64,000 bases of DNA from Sphaerotilus microaerophilus (GCF_023734135.1 NZ_AP025730.1:5084001-5148000); one strand, 5' to 3'. Positions 26,322 through 35,987 are shown, counted from the first letter of the stretch. Notes: generated by a model from the letters alone, not told the origin. Made by a program: numbers and translations.

Positions 26322-26379
26322 GAATGACGATCCTGGTTTACCCTGAAACAAACCTCATCTGCATCGAATACATTGATCC

Positions 26380-26389
26380 AAAGCGCTTC
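26380..26389. promoter_or_regulatory. Third predicted LacI-family operator
   Basis: AAAGCGCTTC lies 68 bases (centre to centre) from the second site, a distance compatible with DNA looping. It is upstream of the chosen amylosucrase start and overlaps a possible TTG start at 26373, which argues that translation begins later, at 26466. Confidence 0.6.
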
Positions 26390-26465
26390 CGAGCCACTTC
26401 GGCGCGCCCTGGCAACTGTTTTCCCTGCGCCGGCACGCCAACCACCCTCCGCCGCAGTCAACGAC

Positions 26466-28382
26466 ATGCTCACGATCGATCAGCAAACCCACCTGGCGCT
26501 TGCCCACACCCGCCACGCCCTGACCCGGCAGATCGGCCGTCAGGCCCGCGGCGCGGCCTGGGAGGCCTTCGACGCCCGCCTGACCCGGCACTTTCCGGCG
26601 CTGCTACACGAGCTCGCCAGCGTGTACGGCGAGCGGCCGGACTTTCTCGATGTGCTCGCCCGCGTGCTCGCCACTGCCTGGCAGGGCTGGCGCCAGCGGC
26701 CCGCCGACCTGCGCGCACTGGATGCAGCCCGCGAGGCTGAACCGGACTGGTTCCAGTCCGAGCGCATGCTGGGCGGCGTCTGCTATGTGGACCTCTGCGC
26801 CGGCAACCTGCGCAGCCTGATGGCCCGGATCCCCTACTTCAAGGAACTGGGGCTGACCTACCTGCACCTGATGCCGCCCTTCAAGTGCCCGGCCGATCGC
26901 AGCGATGGCGGCTACGCCGTCAGCAGCTACCGCGAGGTCAACCCGGCCCTGGGCACGATCGACGACCTGCGCGAACTCGCCGCGGCGCTGCGCCGCGAGG
27001 GCATCAGCCTGGTGCTGGACTTCATCTTCAACCACACCTCCGACGAGCACGACTGGGCGGTGTCGGCCATCGCGGGCGATCCGGCCTGCCAGGACTTCTA
27101 CCTGATCTTCCCGGACCGCAGGCTGCCTGACGCCTACGACCGGACGGTGCGCGAGATCTTCCCGGACCAGCATCCGGGCGCCTTCACGCAGTTGAGCGAC
27201 GGGCGCTGGATCTGGACCACCTTCAACAGCTTCCAGTGGGACCTGAACTACGCCAACCCGGCAGTGTTCGCCGCCATGGCCGGCGAGATGCTGGCGATCG
27301 CCAACCTGGGCGCCGAGATCCTGCGCATGGACGCGGTGGCCTTCATCTGGAAGCAGCTGGGCACCGACTGCGAGAACCTGCCGCAGGCGCACGCGCTGAT
27401 CCGCGCCTTCAACGCGGTGTGCCGCATCGCCGCCCCGGGGCTGCTGTTCAAGTCCGAGGCCATCGTCCACCCGGACCAGGTGGTCAAGTACATCGCCCCA
27501 GAGGAGTGCCAGATCTCCTACAACCCGCTGCAGATGGCGCTGCTGTGGAACACGCTCGCCACCCGCGAGGTGAACCTGCTGCAGCAGGCACTGGAGGAGC
27601 GCCACGCACTGCCCGCGGGCACCGCCTGGGTCAACTACGTGCGCAGCCACGACGACATCGGCTGGACCTTCGCCGACGAGGACGCCATCCGCGAAGGCAT
27701 CCAGGGCTTCGACCACCGCCAGTTCCTGAACCGCTTCTACGTCAACCGCTTTCCGGGCAGCTTCGCGCGCGGCGTGCCCTTCCAGGACAACCCGGCCACC
27801 GGTGACTGCCGCATCAGCGGCACCTGTGCCTCGTTGGCCGGGCTCGAACAGGGCGACACCCACGCGGTGGCGCGCATCCTGCTGCTGCACGGCGTGGCCC
27901 TGAGCACGGGCGGCATCCCGCTGATCTACCTGGGCGACGAAGTGGGCACCCTCAACGACCCGACCTACCTGGACGACCCAGCCAAGGCCAGTGACAGCCG
28001 CTGGGTGCACCGCCCACGCCGCGCCGAGGCGCTCCACGCGCAGCGCAGCGACCCCGCCACGCCCGCGGGGCGGATCTACCAGGGGCTGCGCCGGATGATC
28101 GAGCAGCGGCGATCCTGCCCGGCCTTCACGGGCGGGACGTTGACCGGCTTTCGCAGCCGCAACCCTGGCGTCCTGGGCTACACCCGCACGCGGCTGGGCC
28201 AGCAGGTGCTGGTGCTGGCCAACTTCAGCGAGTTCGGCCAGCACTGCCCGGCCGAAGTCTTCGCCACCCAGCCGGCCAGTGCCTTCGACCTGCTCGGTGC
28301 GCGGCAGCGGCCGCTGCGCGAGGGACTGACACTGGCCCCCTACGAGTTGCTGTGGCTGGACTGCAGCGATCGCCCCGACTGA
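26466..28382 (+). CDS. Amylosucrase (GH13_4)
   Basis: The enzyme converts sucrose into an alpha-1,4-glucan and fructose. The 638-residue sequence is close to Neisseria polysaccharea amylosucrase throughout. The nucleophile is Asp289 ([13 protein letters not shown]), the acid/base is Glu331 (FKSEAIVHP) and the third carboxylate is Asp396 (RSHDDIGW), each three residues on from the Neisseria numbering. I chose the ATG at 26466 because the length and N-terminus fit and an operator lies upstream. No signal peptide is present. With the adjacent porin and importer it suggests that imported sucrose is turned into intracellular glucan; no fructokinase is in the window. Confidence 0.95.
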   Translation: MLTIDQQTHLALAHTRHALTRQIGRQARGAAWEAFDARLTRHFPALLHELASVYGERPDFLDVLARVLATAWQGWRQRPADLRALDAAREAEPDWFQSERMLGGVCYVDLCAGNLRSLMARIPYFKELGLTYLHLMPPFKCPADRSDGGYAVSSYREVNPALGTIDDLRELAAALRREGISLVLDFIFNHTSDEHDWAVSAIAGDPACQDFYLIFPDRRLPDAYDRTVREIFPDQHPGAFTQLSDGRWIWTTFNSFQWDLNYANPAVFAAMAGEMLAIANLGAEILRMDAVAFIWKQLGTDCENLPQAHALIRAFNAVCRIAAPGLLFKSEAIVHPDQVVKYIAPEECQISYNPLQMALLWNTLATREVNLLQQALEERHALPAGTAWVNYVRSHDDIGWTFADEDAIREGIQGFDHRQFLNRFYVNRFPGSFARGVPFQDNPATGDCRISGTCASLAGLEQGDTHAVARILLLHGVALSTGGIPLIYLGDEVGTLNDPTYLDDPAKASDSRWVHRPRRAEALHAQRSDPATPAGRIYQGLRRMIEQRRSCPAFTGGTLTGFRSRNPGVLGYTRTRLGQQVLVLANFSEFGQHCPAEVFATQPASAFDLLGARQRPLREGLTLAPYELLWLDCSDRPD

Positions 28383-28406
28383 GGTCGAGGCCGCGGGCCC
28401 ATGCTG

Positions 28407-28880
28407 TCAGAACCGCCATGCATGGCGCAGCTGCACGAAGTTCTCCCCCGGGTTGGGCTTGCGGATGCTGGCATTCGAGAAGTGCTCGAAGCGCAGCGAC
28501 ACATCGTGCTGTCGCCCCGCGCCGAAGGTGCAGCCCCAGGCCAGGTGGTCGCCGAAGTTGAACCAGGTGCTGAAACGCCGATCGGCGCTGCGGCACACCG
28601 GCATGATGAGGTTCAGCCCGATGCCGCCTTCCAGGTGGGTGCCGGTGGCCGGGTTGCTGCCGCCCGGCCACCAGCGCCGCACCGGCGTGAGGCCGATCTG
28701 GGCCAAGCCACCGCTATCCTGTCCGTCGCACCAACGGGTGGAGGACCCAGGCCGCGGCACTCAACTCCCAGTGCCCGCCCAATGCCCGCCCAATGCCCGC
28801 CCGTGATCTGCCGCGGCCCGATGAAGCCGCCACGGATCGACCAGGCGTTGTGAATCCAACGTTCCGTCGACGCACAAGCG
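28407..28880 (-). pseudogene. Decayed PagL-type lipid A 3-O-deacylase
   Basis: The 3' half reads in one frame and ends in SLRFEHFSNASIRKPNPGEN then FVQLRHAWRF, the PagL C-terminus with its catalytic His-Ser. Earlier PagL-like pieces occur in that frame (GLAQIGLTPVRRWW, FSTWFNFGDHLAW). Upstream, GGHWELSAAAW is in a different frame, and a TGA at 28761-28763 interrupts the 3' frame. No frame gives a signal peptide. Three tandem 11-base repeats lie at the break. Lipid A deacylation is therefore probably lost. The exact 5' limit is uncertain. Confidence 0.6.
28770..28802. repeat. Three tandem 11-base units in pagL remnant
   Basis: AGTGCCCGCCC is followed by two copies of AATGCCCGCCC. Because 11 is not a multiple of three, gain or loss of one unit shifts the reading frame, and the PagL-like frames change around this tract. 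Confidence 0.7.
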
Positions 28881-28891
28881 CGGGCCTGGAC

Positions 28892-29878
28892 TCAGCCGCC
28901 TTGCGCCGCGCTGGCACGGCGAGCCTGCCACTGGCTGGGCGCAACACCATGGCGGGCCCGGAAGCTGCGGATGAAGTAGCTGTGGCTGGCGTAGCCGCAG
29001 GCCCAGGCCACCTCCTTGCCGGCCAGGCGGCCTTCGGCGAGCAGGCTGGCGGCCCGCTCCAGGCGCAGCCGGTTGATGCAGGCCACCAGGTGCTCGCCGG
29101 TGCTGCGGCGAAACAGGTGCGACAGGTAGTCCGCCGTGCAGCCCGACTGCTGTGCCAGCGAGCGCACGCTCAGCGCCTGGTCGCCCAGCTGGTTGCGGAT
29201 CAGCACGCGCAGGCGGGCCACCAGCGGCGGCTCGCCGGGGTCGTCGGCGGCCGGCTCTTCCAGTGCGCGCAGCACCCCGACCAGGGCGGCGGTGACCAGG
29301 GCGCGCTGCTGGGCCGCGGCCCACGCGGGCACAGCCGTGCCGCTGGGGGCCCGCCCGATGTCCAGCGCGTCGCCAAGCCAGGCGAGCACGTGCGGCGCCT
29401 GGGGATGCCGGCGCGCCTCCAGGTGCAGGACGCCAGGCAACCCCGGCCGCAACTCGTGCGCCAGGTGGCAGCTCAGCACGCCGGCCTCGGCGTAGATCAC
29501 CAGGTTGCGGAAGGGCTCGCCCGCCGCACCCGCCTGCACCCGTTCGGCGTGCAGCAGCTGGGGCGGCAACAGCAGCAGCTCGCCCGGCCCGAGACAGCGC
29601 TCGCCACCGGGAAACTGAAACTGCGTGCTGCCACTCACCTGGACGAACAGCTCCGGCGCCAGGTGGAAATGCCCCTGCGCCCGCTGCGTCGCATCCGCTG
29701 GCGGCCCCAGCCACATCGGCCACTGCCCGCTCGCCAACGCCGCCACGGCAGCAGCCAGCGCCTCACGCAGCGCGGCTGCCTGCCCGGGCTGGACGCTGAA
29801 CACCCAGGGGTCGGCCCCGGCAGCCAGGTCCAGATCGGGGCGCTCCGGGCATCCCAGCTGATCCAGGTTTTTTTGCAT
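28892..29878 (-). CDS. AraC-family transcriptional regulator
   Basis: The 328-residue protein has an N-terminal cupin-like sensing domain (HFHLAPELFVQVSGSTQFQF, GPGELLLLPPQLLHAE). A C-terminal AraC double helix-turn-helix follows (LSVRSLAQQSGCTADYLSHLF and GKEVAWACGYASHSYFIRSF). The ligand is not evident. It diverges from an MFS permease gene with a gap of about 150 bases, so that permease is the natural candidate target. I chose the ATG at 29878, where the domain homology begins. Confidence 0.9.
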   Translation of the reverse strand: MQKNLDQLGCPERPDLDLAAGADPWVFSVQPGQAAALREALAAAVAALASGQWPMWLGPPADATQRAQGHFHLAPELFVQVSGSTQFQFPGGERCLGPGELLLLPPQLLHAERVQAGAAGEPFRNLVIYAEAGVLSCHLAHELRPGLPGVLHLEARRHPQAPHVLAWLGDALDIGRAPSGTAVPAWAAAQQRALVTAALVGVLRALEEPAADDPGEPPLVARLRVLIRNQLGDQALSVRSLAQQSGCTADYLSHLFRRSTGEHLVACINRLRLERAASLLAEGRLAGKEVAWACGYASHSYFIRSFRARHGVAPSQWQARRASAAQGG

Positions 29879-30031
29879 CGTTCCAAGGATTGTGCCAGCA
29901 GCAATGCTTGAGCAGAAGGCCGGTCCGACCCTAAAGTCCCCTTCGTCGCTCGCCATCTCCATAGAGCGAGTCACGTGGCCGGCGCCCTCCCAGCGTGACC
30001 GCCCTGCTCTGCCGTCCTCTGTCCCGTGCCC

Positions 30032-31201
30032 ATGATTTCTGCCATCGATGTCCCCACCCTGGCGCCTGCCCCGCCCCTGCGGCAGGCCCGCTGGGCCTGC
30101 CGAGCGCAGTTCGCCGCGCTCGGGCTGCTCGCCGGGGCCTGGGGCGTGCACATCCCGTCGGTCAAGCAGGCGTACGAACTGGGCGAGGCGCTTCTCGCCG
30201 TCGTGCTGCTGGCGGCCGCAGTTGGCGCGCTGCTGGCGCTGTTCACCGCCGGGCGCGTCATCGCCCAGCTGGGGGTGCAGCGCGCCTGCACGCTGGCGGC
30301 CGCAGTGATGGGTGCCATGCTGGCCTCGGTGCTGTGGTGGCCTTCGCTCGCGTGGCTGCTGCCGGCCATGCTGGTGTTCGGCGCTGCGATGAGCCTGTTC
30401 GACGTGGCCATCAACACCGAGGGCACCGCGCTGGAGATCCTCTCCGGCCGCGCCGTGATGAGCAACCTGCACGGCATGTTCAGCCTGGGCGCGATGGCCG
30501 GCGCCGCGCTCACCGGCGCCCTGCTGCGCGCCGGCATCGCTCCGGCGTTGCAACTCGCGGCCATCGGCGCGGCCGTGGCCGCCCTGGTGGCGCTGGCCGC
30601 CCGAGGCATGCTGGCCAGCCACCCCGCCGCGGCGGAGGACGAGCCGCAGGCCCACTTCGCCTGGCCGCGCGGCCTGCTGCTCGTGATCGGGCTGATGATC
30701 TTCGCCGGCATGAGCGCCGAGGGCGTGATGTACGACTGGAGCGTGCTCTACCTGAAGCAGGAGGTCGGCCTGACGCAGGACGTGGCCGCCATGGGCTACG
30801 CCGCCTTCACCGGAGCGATGGCCGCGGCGCGCTTCGGCGGCGATGCGCTGCGCGCACGGCTGCCCGAGCGCAGCCTGCTGCGCGGCAGCGCCGCCCTGGC
30901 CGCCGTGGCGATGGCCGTGGTGCTGCTGAGCGGCCACCCGGTGGTGGCGATGCTGGGCTACGCGCTGGTCGGCGCCGGCCTCGCGCCGGTGGTGCCCATC
31001 CTCTACAACGCCGCCACCCGCGTGCCCGGCACGAGCCGCGCCGCCGCCATCGCCGCGGTGTCGTCGATCGGCTACGCCGGCTTCATGATCGGCCCGCCGC
31101 TGATCGGCAGCATCGCCCAGGCCGTCTCGCTGACCGCCGCAATGAGCGTGGTGGCGGTGATGGCCGGCCTGCTGGCGGTGGGGGCGCGGCGGGTGGGGTG
31201 A
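30032..31201 (+). CDS. MFS transporter
   Basis: This 389-residue permease has about twelve membrane segments in two halves, with the MFS hallmark around the second and third segments (LLALFTAGRVIAQLG). The sequence resembles the YbjJ / fucose-permease-like branch (GMSAEGVMYDWSVLYLKQEV is typical). The substrate is not determined. A GTG six bases earlier, at 30026, is an alternative start. It diverges from the AraC regulator and ends 70 bases before xthA. Confidence 0.85.
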   Translation: MISAIDVPTLAPAPPLRQARWACRAQFAALGLLAGAWGVHIPSVKQAYELGEALLAVVLLAAAVGALLALFTAGRVIAQLGVQRACTLAAAVMGAMLASVLWWPSLAWLLPAMLVFGAAMSLFDVAINTEGTALEILSGRAVMSNLHGMFSLGAMAGAALTGALLRAGIAPALQLAAIGAAVAALVALAARGMLASHPAAAEDEPQAHFAWPRGLLLVIGLMIFAGMSAEGVMYDWSVLYLKQEVGLTQDVAAMGYAAFTGAMAAARFGGDALRARLPERSLLRGSAALAAVAMAVVLLSGHPVVAMLGYALVGAGLAPVVPILYNAATRVPGTSRAAAIAAVSSIGYAGFMIGPPLIGSIAQAVSLTAAMSVVAVMAGLLAVGARRVG

Positions 31202-31270
31202 TGACGCGCGGGGACGCTGGTGGGCGCAGGGCGACGCTTACACTGCGGCGCTCCTGCGAAAGCCCTGCCG

Positions 31271-32053
31271 ATGAAACTCGCCACCTGGAACGTCAACTCC
31301 CTGGCCGTGCGCCTGCCGCAGCTGCTGGCCTGGCTGTCCGAACAGCAGCCGGACGTGCTGGTGCTGCAGGAAACCAAGCTCACCGACGACAAGTTCCCCG
31401 CCGCCGAGATCGAGGCGGCCGGCTGGCAGGTGGCCTGGTTCGGGCAGAAGACCTACAACGGCGTGGCGCTGCTCAGCCGCGGCAGCGCGCCCGCGGCGGT
31501 GGTGAAGAACATCCCCGGCTTTGCGGACGAACAGGCGCGCGTGATCGCCGCCACGGTGGGCAGCCCGCTGGGTGAAGTGCGCGTGGTGGGCGGCTACTTC
31601 CCGAACGGTCAGGCGCCGGGCAGCGAAAAGTTCGCCTACAAGATGGGCTGGCTGGAGGCGCTCACCGCCTGGCTGCGCGACGAGCTGGCCGCCAACCCGA
31701 GGCTGGTGCTGATGGGCGACTTCAACATCGCGCCGGAGGACCGGGACGTGTACGACCCCGTCGCCTGGGCCGGGCAGATCCACTGCACCGACGAGGAGCG
31801 CGCCCACTTCCGCGCCCTGCTGGGGCTGGGGCTGGTGGATGCCTTCCGCCTGTTCGAGCTGCCGCCCAAGAGCTGGAGCTGGTGGGACTACCGCAACCTG
31901 GCGTTCCGCAAGAACCAGGGCCTGCGCATCGACCACATCCTGGTCGGCGAGGCGCTGCGCGGCGCGGTGCGGGCCTGCGGCATCGACAAGGCCCCGCGCA
32001 AGAACGAGCGTCCGAGTGACCACGCGCCAGTGTGGGTGGAGCTGGCGGGCTGA
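31271..32053 (+). CDS. xthA: Exodeoxyribonuclease III
   Basis: The 260-residue AP endonuclease and 3'-5' exonuclease acts in base-excision repair. It starts [19 protein letters not shown], has the metal-binding glutamate in LVLQETKL, the [15 protein letters not shown] motif, and ends with the catalytic [10 protein letters not shown]. An upstream ATG at 31220 would add unrelated residues, so 31271 is preferred. A TACACT hexamer at 31239-31244 could be the -10 element. Confidence 0.96.
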   Translation: MKLATWNVNSLAVRLPQLLAWLSEQQPDVLVLQETKLTDDKFPAAEIEAAGWQVAWFGQKTYNGVALLSRGSAPAAVVKNIPGFADEQARVIAATVGSPLGEVRVVGGYFPNGQAPGSEKFAYKMGWLEALTAWLRDELAANPRLVLMGDFNIAPEDRDVYDPVAWAGQIHCTDEERAHFRALLGLGLVDAFRLFELPPKSWSWWDYRNLAFRKNQGLRIDHILVGEALRGAVRACGIDKAPRKNERPSDHAPVWVELAG

Positions 32054-32080
32054 GGCCGGTCCCGGCACCCAGTCGACCAA

Positions 32081-32118
32081 CCCCTCACCCTGACCCTCTC
32101 CAGCAGGGGGAGAAGGGG
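32081..32118. repeat. Intergenic inverted repeat of the CCCCTCACCCT type
   Basis: Between convergent xthA and a lipoprotein gene, CCCCTCACCCTGACCCTCTCC pairs imperfectly with GGGGGAGAAGGGG. This kind of Pu/Py-skewed hairpin recurs between genes in many proteobacteria and probably helps to terminate both transcripts. Confidence 0.55.
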
Positions 32119-32131
32119 CAAGGCCCTTCGC

Positions 32132-34030
32132 TCAAAGCCGCGGCCCGTAGACCGGCAACGCCGCACCCAGTTCGTACGCGCCGGCATCGGGCCTGGTACC
32201 GGCGTAGCCGTCGTTGATGCCCGGCAGCACCTGGCCCACGTCGACCGCACCGCCGCCGGCGCGCAAGCGCAGGTCGGGCACCGCGAACAGCGTGGTCGGC
32301 AGCGCCGGGAAGGGGATGCTGGCGGCAAACGTCCCCAGGTCGACCTGCACCGCGTTCTTCTCGCTGGTCTGCGCGCGCAGGGCGGCCAGCGTGCTGGTGC
32401 GGGTGCTGCCCAGCCAGGCGTCGAAGCTGCCCAGCGTCGAGCCCAGCGCGTCGTAATCCAGCGACGAACTCGCCACGTCCACATAGGCCATGTTGATCAC
32501 CCGGCCGGTGCCGGAGGAGTAGCCCGCCCAGGTACCGCCCGCACCGCCGATGAAGAGGTTGTTGCGGCTGAGGAGGTGGTAGATCGGCACGCCGGGGTAG
32601 GAGGAGAAGGCGTCGCCGTTCTTCACCACCGTGTTGTGCAGCAGCACATCGCCATACGAGGTGTTGTGCAGCTTGAAGGCGACGTAGGCCGCGTTGTAGA
32701 TCACGTTGCGGATGAACCAGGTCGGCCCGCCCAGGCCGGGCTGGGACGACACGGCGGTGAAGGTGTTGGTGATGCGGTTGCGCATCACGCGGCAGTTGTG
32801 GAAGCAGTAGTCGGCCTCGATGGCGTCGTCGGCGGTCTCGCTGATGTCGTTGTTGAGGATGTCGATGCTGTACTGGCGCGAGGCCTCGCTCAGCTCGGTG
32901 GTGGAGATGCCATCGCGGAAGCCCCGCACCCGGTTGTTCATCACCACGTGGCCGGGGCCGTTGACCAGGATGCCCTCGCCGCGGTTGTTGCCGTTGGTGC
33001 CGTAGGCGGCCTCATTCCAGGCCGTCGTGCCGACCACGGTGTTGTCGGCGATGTAGCAGTCCTCCGACGGACTGAGCATCACGATGCCGTTGCCGTCGTT
33101 GACGCTGGCCTGGGCGTTGACGGTGTTGCCGACCACGGCGATGCCCAGCGACTGGTTGATGCGGATGCGGCCGTTGACGGTGAGCCCGCGCAGCTGCAGG
33201 TGCTGGCGGCCGATCAGGGTGAGGTCACCGCTGATGACCACGCTGCCCGCGGCAGCGCCGGCGGCGGCGCGGATCACCAGCGGCCGGGCGGCGGTGCCGT
33301 CCTTCTCCACCGAGGGCGAGGCGTAGGTGCCCGCGCCCAGCTCCAGGATGTCGCCGGGCTGCGCACCAGCCATCACGCTGTTGAAGGTGGCCGGCGTGAC
33401 GGCCTTGATCGTGCCGCCGGCCAGCGGCTGGGGCACCGCCCGGGTGGCCACGGTGACGCTACGAGTTGCCGAGCCGCCATCAGGATCCACGAGGCTGAGT
33501 TCGACCTCGTAGCTCGTGCCGGGTTGCAGGTCGAACACGCTGCCGGAGTGGCGCGTGGCCCAGCTGAAGCCCCCTGCGCTGCCGGCGGCCACACGGCGCA
33601 GCGGCGCGCCGGTGGACCAGCTGCTGCTGCCCACCGGGCGGTGGCGCACGTTGACCACCGCGTTGGCGTTGGCGTCGCCGGTGAAGGCCCACTCCACCGT
33701 CAGGTTCTGCAGCGTCGGGTTGGGCGTGGTGACCGCACCGGCGACCGACGTATCGGCCGGGTCGGACGAGGGCGGCGGCGGGGGCGTGGGGGACGGGCCC
33801 GGGGATGGACCTGGGGATGGGGATGGACCTGGGGATGGGGCGGGACCTGGGGATGGTGTCGGCGAGGGGCTCGGCGTGGGCGCGGGATCGGCCGGCGCAT
33901 CGGCCGATCCCCCACCGCCGCCACAGGCCGCCAGCGTGACCAGCACAGCCGCCTGGGTAGCGATGAAGAGCCCGCGCAACGCCTGCAGGCGGGGCGAGGG
34001 GGGTGGCGGTGGCGTCATGGGGCAGCCCAT
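32132..34030 (-). CDS. Beta-helix lipoprotein with fibronectin-like domain (copy 1)
   Basis: The 632-residue protein has a lipoprotein signal with lipobox LAAC (VLVTLAACGGGGG). A Pro/Ser/Gly linker of PSPGP-type repeats follows, about 55 residues long. Next is a fibronectin type III-like domain (LTVEWAFTGDANANAVVNVR ... GTSYEVELSLVDPDGG) and then a right-handed parallel beta-helix (NDISETADDAIEADYCFHNC, GVPIYHLLSRNNLF). The end DAGAYELGAALPVYGPRL matches beta-helix anchor-type tails. Such helices often bind or cut polysaccharides; the substrate is unknown. The start at 34030 has GAGGA seven bases ahead. It is a tandem paralogue of the next gene upstream. Confidence 0.8.
   Translation of the reverse strand: MGCPMTPPPPPSPRLQALRGLFIATQAAVLVTLAACGGGGGSADAPADPAPTPSPSPTPSPGPAPSPGPSPSPGPSPGPSPTPPPPPSSDPADTSVAGAVTTPNPTLQNLTVEWAFTGDANANAVVNVRHRPVGSSSWSTGAPLRRVAAGSAGGFSWATRHSGSVFDLQPGTSYEVELSLVDPDGGSATRSVTVATRAVPQPLAGGTIKAVTPATFNSVMAGAQPGDILELGAGTYASPSVEKDGTAARPLVIRAAAGAAAGSVVISGDLTLIGRQHLQLRGLTVNGRIRINQSLGIAVVGNTVNAQASVNDGNGIVMLSPSEDCYIADNTVVGTTAWNEAAYGTNGNNRGEGILVNGPGHVVMNNRVRGFRDGISTTELSEASRQYSIDILNNDISETADDAIEADYCFHNCRVMRNRITNTFTAVSSQPGLGGPTWFIRNVIYNAAYVAFKLHNTSYGDVLLHNTVVKNGDAFSSYPGVPIYHLLSRNNLFIGGAGGTWAGYSSGTGRVINMAYVDVASSSLDYDALGSTLGSFDAWLGSTRTSTLAALRAQTSEKNAVQVDLGTFAASIPFPALPTTLFAVPDLRLRAGGGAVDVGQVLPGINDGYAGTRPDAGAYELGAALPVYGPRL
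33790..33860. repeat. Short tandem repeat encoding the Pro-rich linker
   Basis: The region repeats units related to GGGGATGGACCT and encodes PSPGP repeats on the minus strand. Its copy number may vary between strains, changing linker length without shifting frame when whole multiples of three are gained. Confidence 0.6.
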
Positions 34031-34040
34031 GTGCAGGTCC

Positions 34041-35987
34041 TCAGATCCGCGGCCCGTAGACCGGCAGCGCCGTGCCGTACTCGTAGGCGCCGGCATCGGG
34101 CTTGGTGCCGGTGAAGCCGTCGTTGATGCCCGGCAGCACCTGGCCGACGTCGGTGGCGCCGCCGCCGGCACGCAGGCGCAGGTCGGGCGCGGTGAACTGC
34201 GTCATCGCCGCGGCGGGGAAGGCGACGGTGGCGGCAAAGGCCGTCAGCCCCACCTGCACCGCGTTCTTCTCGGTGGTCTTGGCGCGCAGGTCGGCCAGGG
34301 TCGAGGTGCGCAGGCTGCCTACCTGGGCGTTGAAGGTGCCGAGCGTGGAGCCGAGCGCGTCGTAGTCGATCGACGAGGAGGCGGTGTCCAGGTAGTACTG
34401 GTCGATCACCCGGCCGCTGCCCGAGGAGTAGCCGCCCCAGGTGCCGCCCGGCCCGCCGATGAAAAGGTTGTTGCGCGACAAGAGGTTGTAGATGGGTACG
34501 CCCGGGTAGGCGCCGAAGGCATCGCCGTTCTTGACGATGGTGTTGTGCAGCAGCACGTCGCCGTAGCTGGTGCGGTAGAGCTTGAAGCCCACGTGCGCCA
34601 CGTTGTAGGCCACGTTGCGGATGAACCAGGTCGGCCCGCCCAGCCCCGGCTGCGAGGACATCGCGATGAAGGTGTTGGTCAGCCGGTTGCGCATGATGCG
34701 GCAGTTGTGGTGGCAGAAGTCCGCCTCGATCGCGTCGTCGGCCGTCTCGCTGATGTCGTTGTTCAGCACGTCGATGCTGTACTGCTTGACCGCCTCCGTG
34801 CCCTCCAAAAAGGAGATGCCGTCGCGGAAGCCCTTGACGCGGTTGTTCATGATCACGTGGCCCGGACCGCTCACCAGGATGCCCTCGCCCCAGTTGTCGC
34901 CGTTCACGCCGAGCGAGCTGTTGGCCCAGACCGTCGTGCCGTTGACGGTGTTGTCGGCGATGTAGGCATTCTCGGAGGCGTTCCAGGTGACGATGCCATC
35001 GCCGTCGCCCACGCTGCGCTGCGCATTGACGGTGTTGCCGACGATCGCCACCCCCAGCGAGGAATTGAAGCGGATGCGCCCGTTCACCGTCAGCCCGCGG
35101 ATCTGCACGTACTTGCGGCTGATCAGCGAGAGCTCGCCGTTGACGATCACGCTGCCCTTGGCCAGGCCGGTCTTGGGCCGCACGACGATCGGCTTGGCCT
35201 CGGTACCGTCCTTGGTCAGCGAGAAGGCGGCGTAGCTGCCGGCAGCCAGCTCGATGATGTCGCCCGGCACGGCCGCGGCCAGCACCGTCTTGTAGTTGGC
35301 CGTGGTGGCGGCCTTGATCGGCGCGCCCGCCATCGGCTGCGGCACGGCACGGGTGGCCACCGTGACGGTGCGGGTGGTGGAGCCGCCGTCGGCATCGACC
35401 AGCGCCAACTCCAGGTCATAGCTGGTGCCGGGCTGCAGGTCGAACACGCTGCCCGAGTGGCGCGTGGCCCAGCTGAAACCCGAGGTGCTGGCTGCCTGGA
35501 TGCGCCGCAGCGGCGCACCGACCGTCCAGGCGGTGGTACCGGTCTTCCGGTAGCGCACGTTCACGACAGCGCTCTTGTTGGCGTCGCCGGTGAAGGCCCA
35601 CTCGACGGTGAGGTTCTGCAGCGTCGGATTGGGCAGGGTGATGGTGCCGGGCACCGAGACGTAGGCCGGGTCGACCGCCAGGGCGCTCATCGTGCCGCCG
35701 GTGTCAGCCGAGGTGGCGGTGGAACCGGTGGTGTCGGCGGCCACGGTGAGCTGGGCGGTGTCCGATTCCGCCGCAGCGGCGTCGCGGCCGCTGCCGTAGT
35801 CCTCGGCAGTGGCGCGGCTGTCATCGGCCGGTGCGTTGGCGGTGGTCGCGGTGGTCGGCGCATCGGCCTCGGCCGTGGAGTCCGTGCCCCCACCGCAGGC
35901 AGCCAGCGAGGCCAGCGCCCCCACCAGGGCCAGTTGGAGGAGCCCCAGGCGAGGGCGGGTGGAAGAAGCAAGGGCGATCGGATGCAT
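34041..35987 (-). CDS. Beta-helix lipoprotein with fibronectin-like domain (copy 2)
   Basis: The 648-residue protein has a lipobox (ASLAACGGGTDS) and an Ala/Thr/Asp-rich linker in place of the Pro-rich one. The same fibronectin-like domain (LTVEWAFTGDANKSAVVNVR) and beta-helix (NDISETADDAIEADFCHHNC) follow, with the end ALPVYGPRI. It lies 10 bases upstream of copy 1 on the same strand. The two are highly similar from the fibronectin-like domain to the C-terminus and unrelated in the linker, which indicates tandem duplication with divergent stalks. Surface display on the outer membrane is likely, but no catalytic residues could be named. Confidence 0.8.
   Translation of the reverse strand: MHPIALASSTRPRLGLLQLALVGALASLAACGGGTDSTAEADAPTTATTANAPADDSRATAEDYGSGRDAAAAESDTAQLTVAADTTGSTATSADTGGTMSALAVDPAYVSVPGTITLPNPTLQNLTVEWAFTGDANKSAVVNVRYRKTGTTAWTVGAPLRRIQAASTSGFSWATRHSGSVFDLQPGTSYDLELALVDADGGSTTRTVTVATRAVPQPMAGAPIKAATTANYKTVLAAAVPGDIIELAAGSYAAFSLTKDGTEAKPIVVRPKTGLAKGSVIVNGELSLISRKYVQIRGLTVNGRIRFNSSLGVAIVGNTVNAQRSVGDGDGIVTWNASENAYIADNTVNGTTVWANSSLGVNGDNWGEGILVSGPGHVIMNNRVKGFRDGISFLEGTEAVKQYSIDVLNNDISETADDAIEADFCHHNCRIMRNRLTNTFIAMSSQPGLGGPTWFIRNVAYNVAHVGFKLYRTSYGDVLLHNTIVKNGDAFGAYPGVPIYNLLSRNNLFIGGPGGTWGGYSSGSGRVIDQYYLDTASSSIDYDALGSTLGTFNAQVGSLRTSTLADLRAKTTEKNAVQVGLTAFAATVAFPAAAMTQFTAPDLRLRAGGGATDVGQVLPGINDGFTGTKPDAGAYEYGTALPVYGPRI

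Noticed and set aside
26373..26465. TTG start adding 31 residues to amylosucrase
   Set aside because: The extension overlaps a predicted operator and does not match the amylosucrase N-terminus; the ATG at 26466 fits the family length.
33790..33860. CRISPR-like array
   Set aside because: The repeats are short, contiguous, without spacers, and encode a Pro-rich linker.
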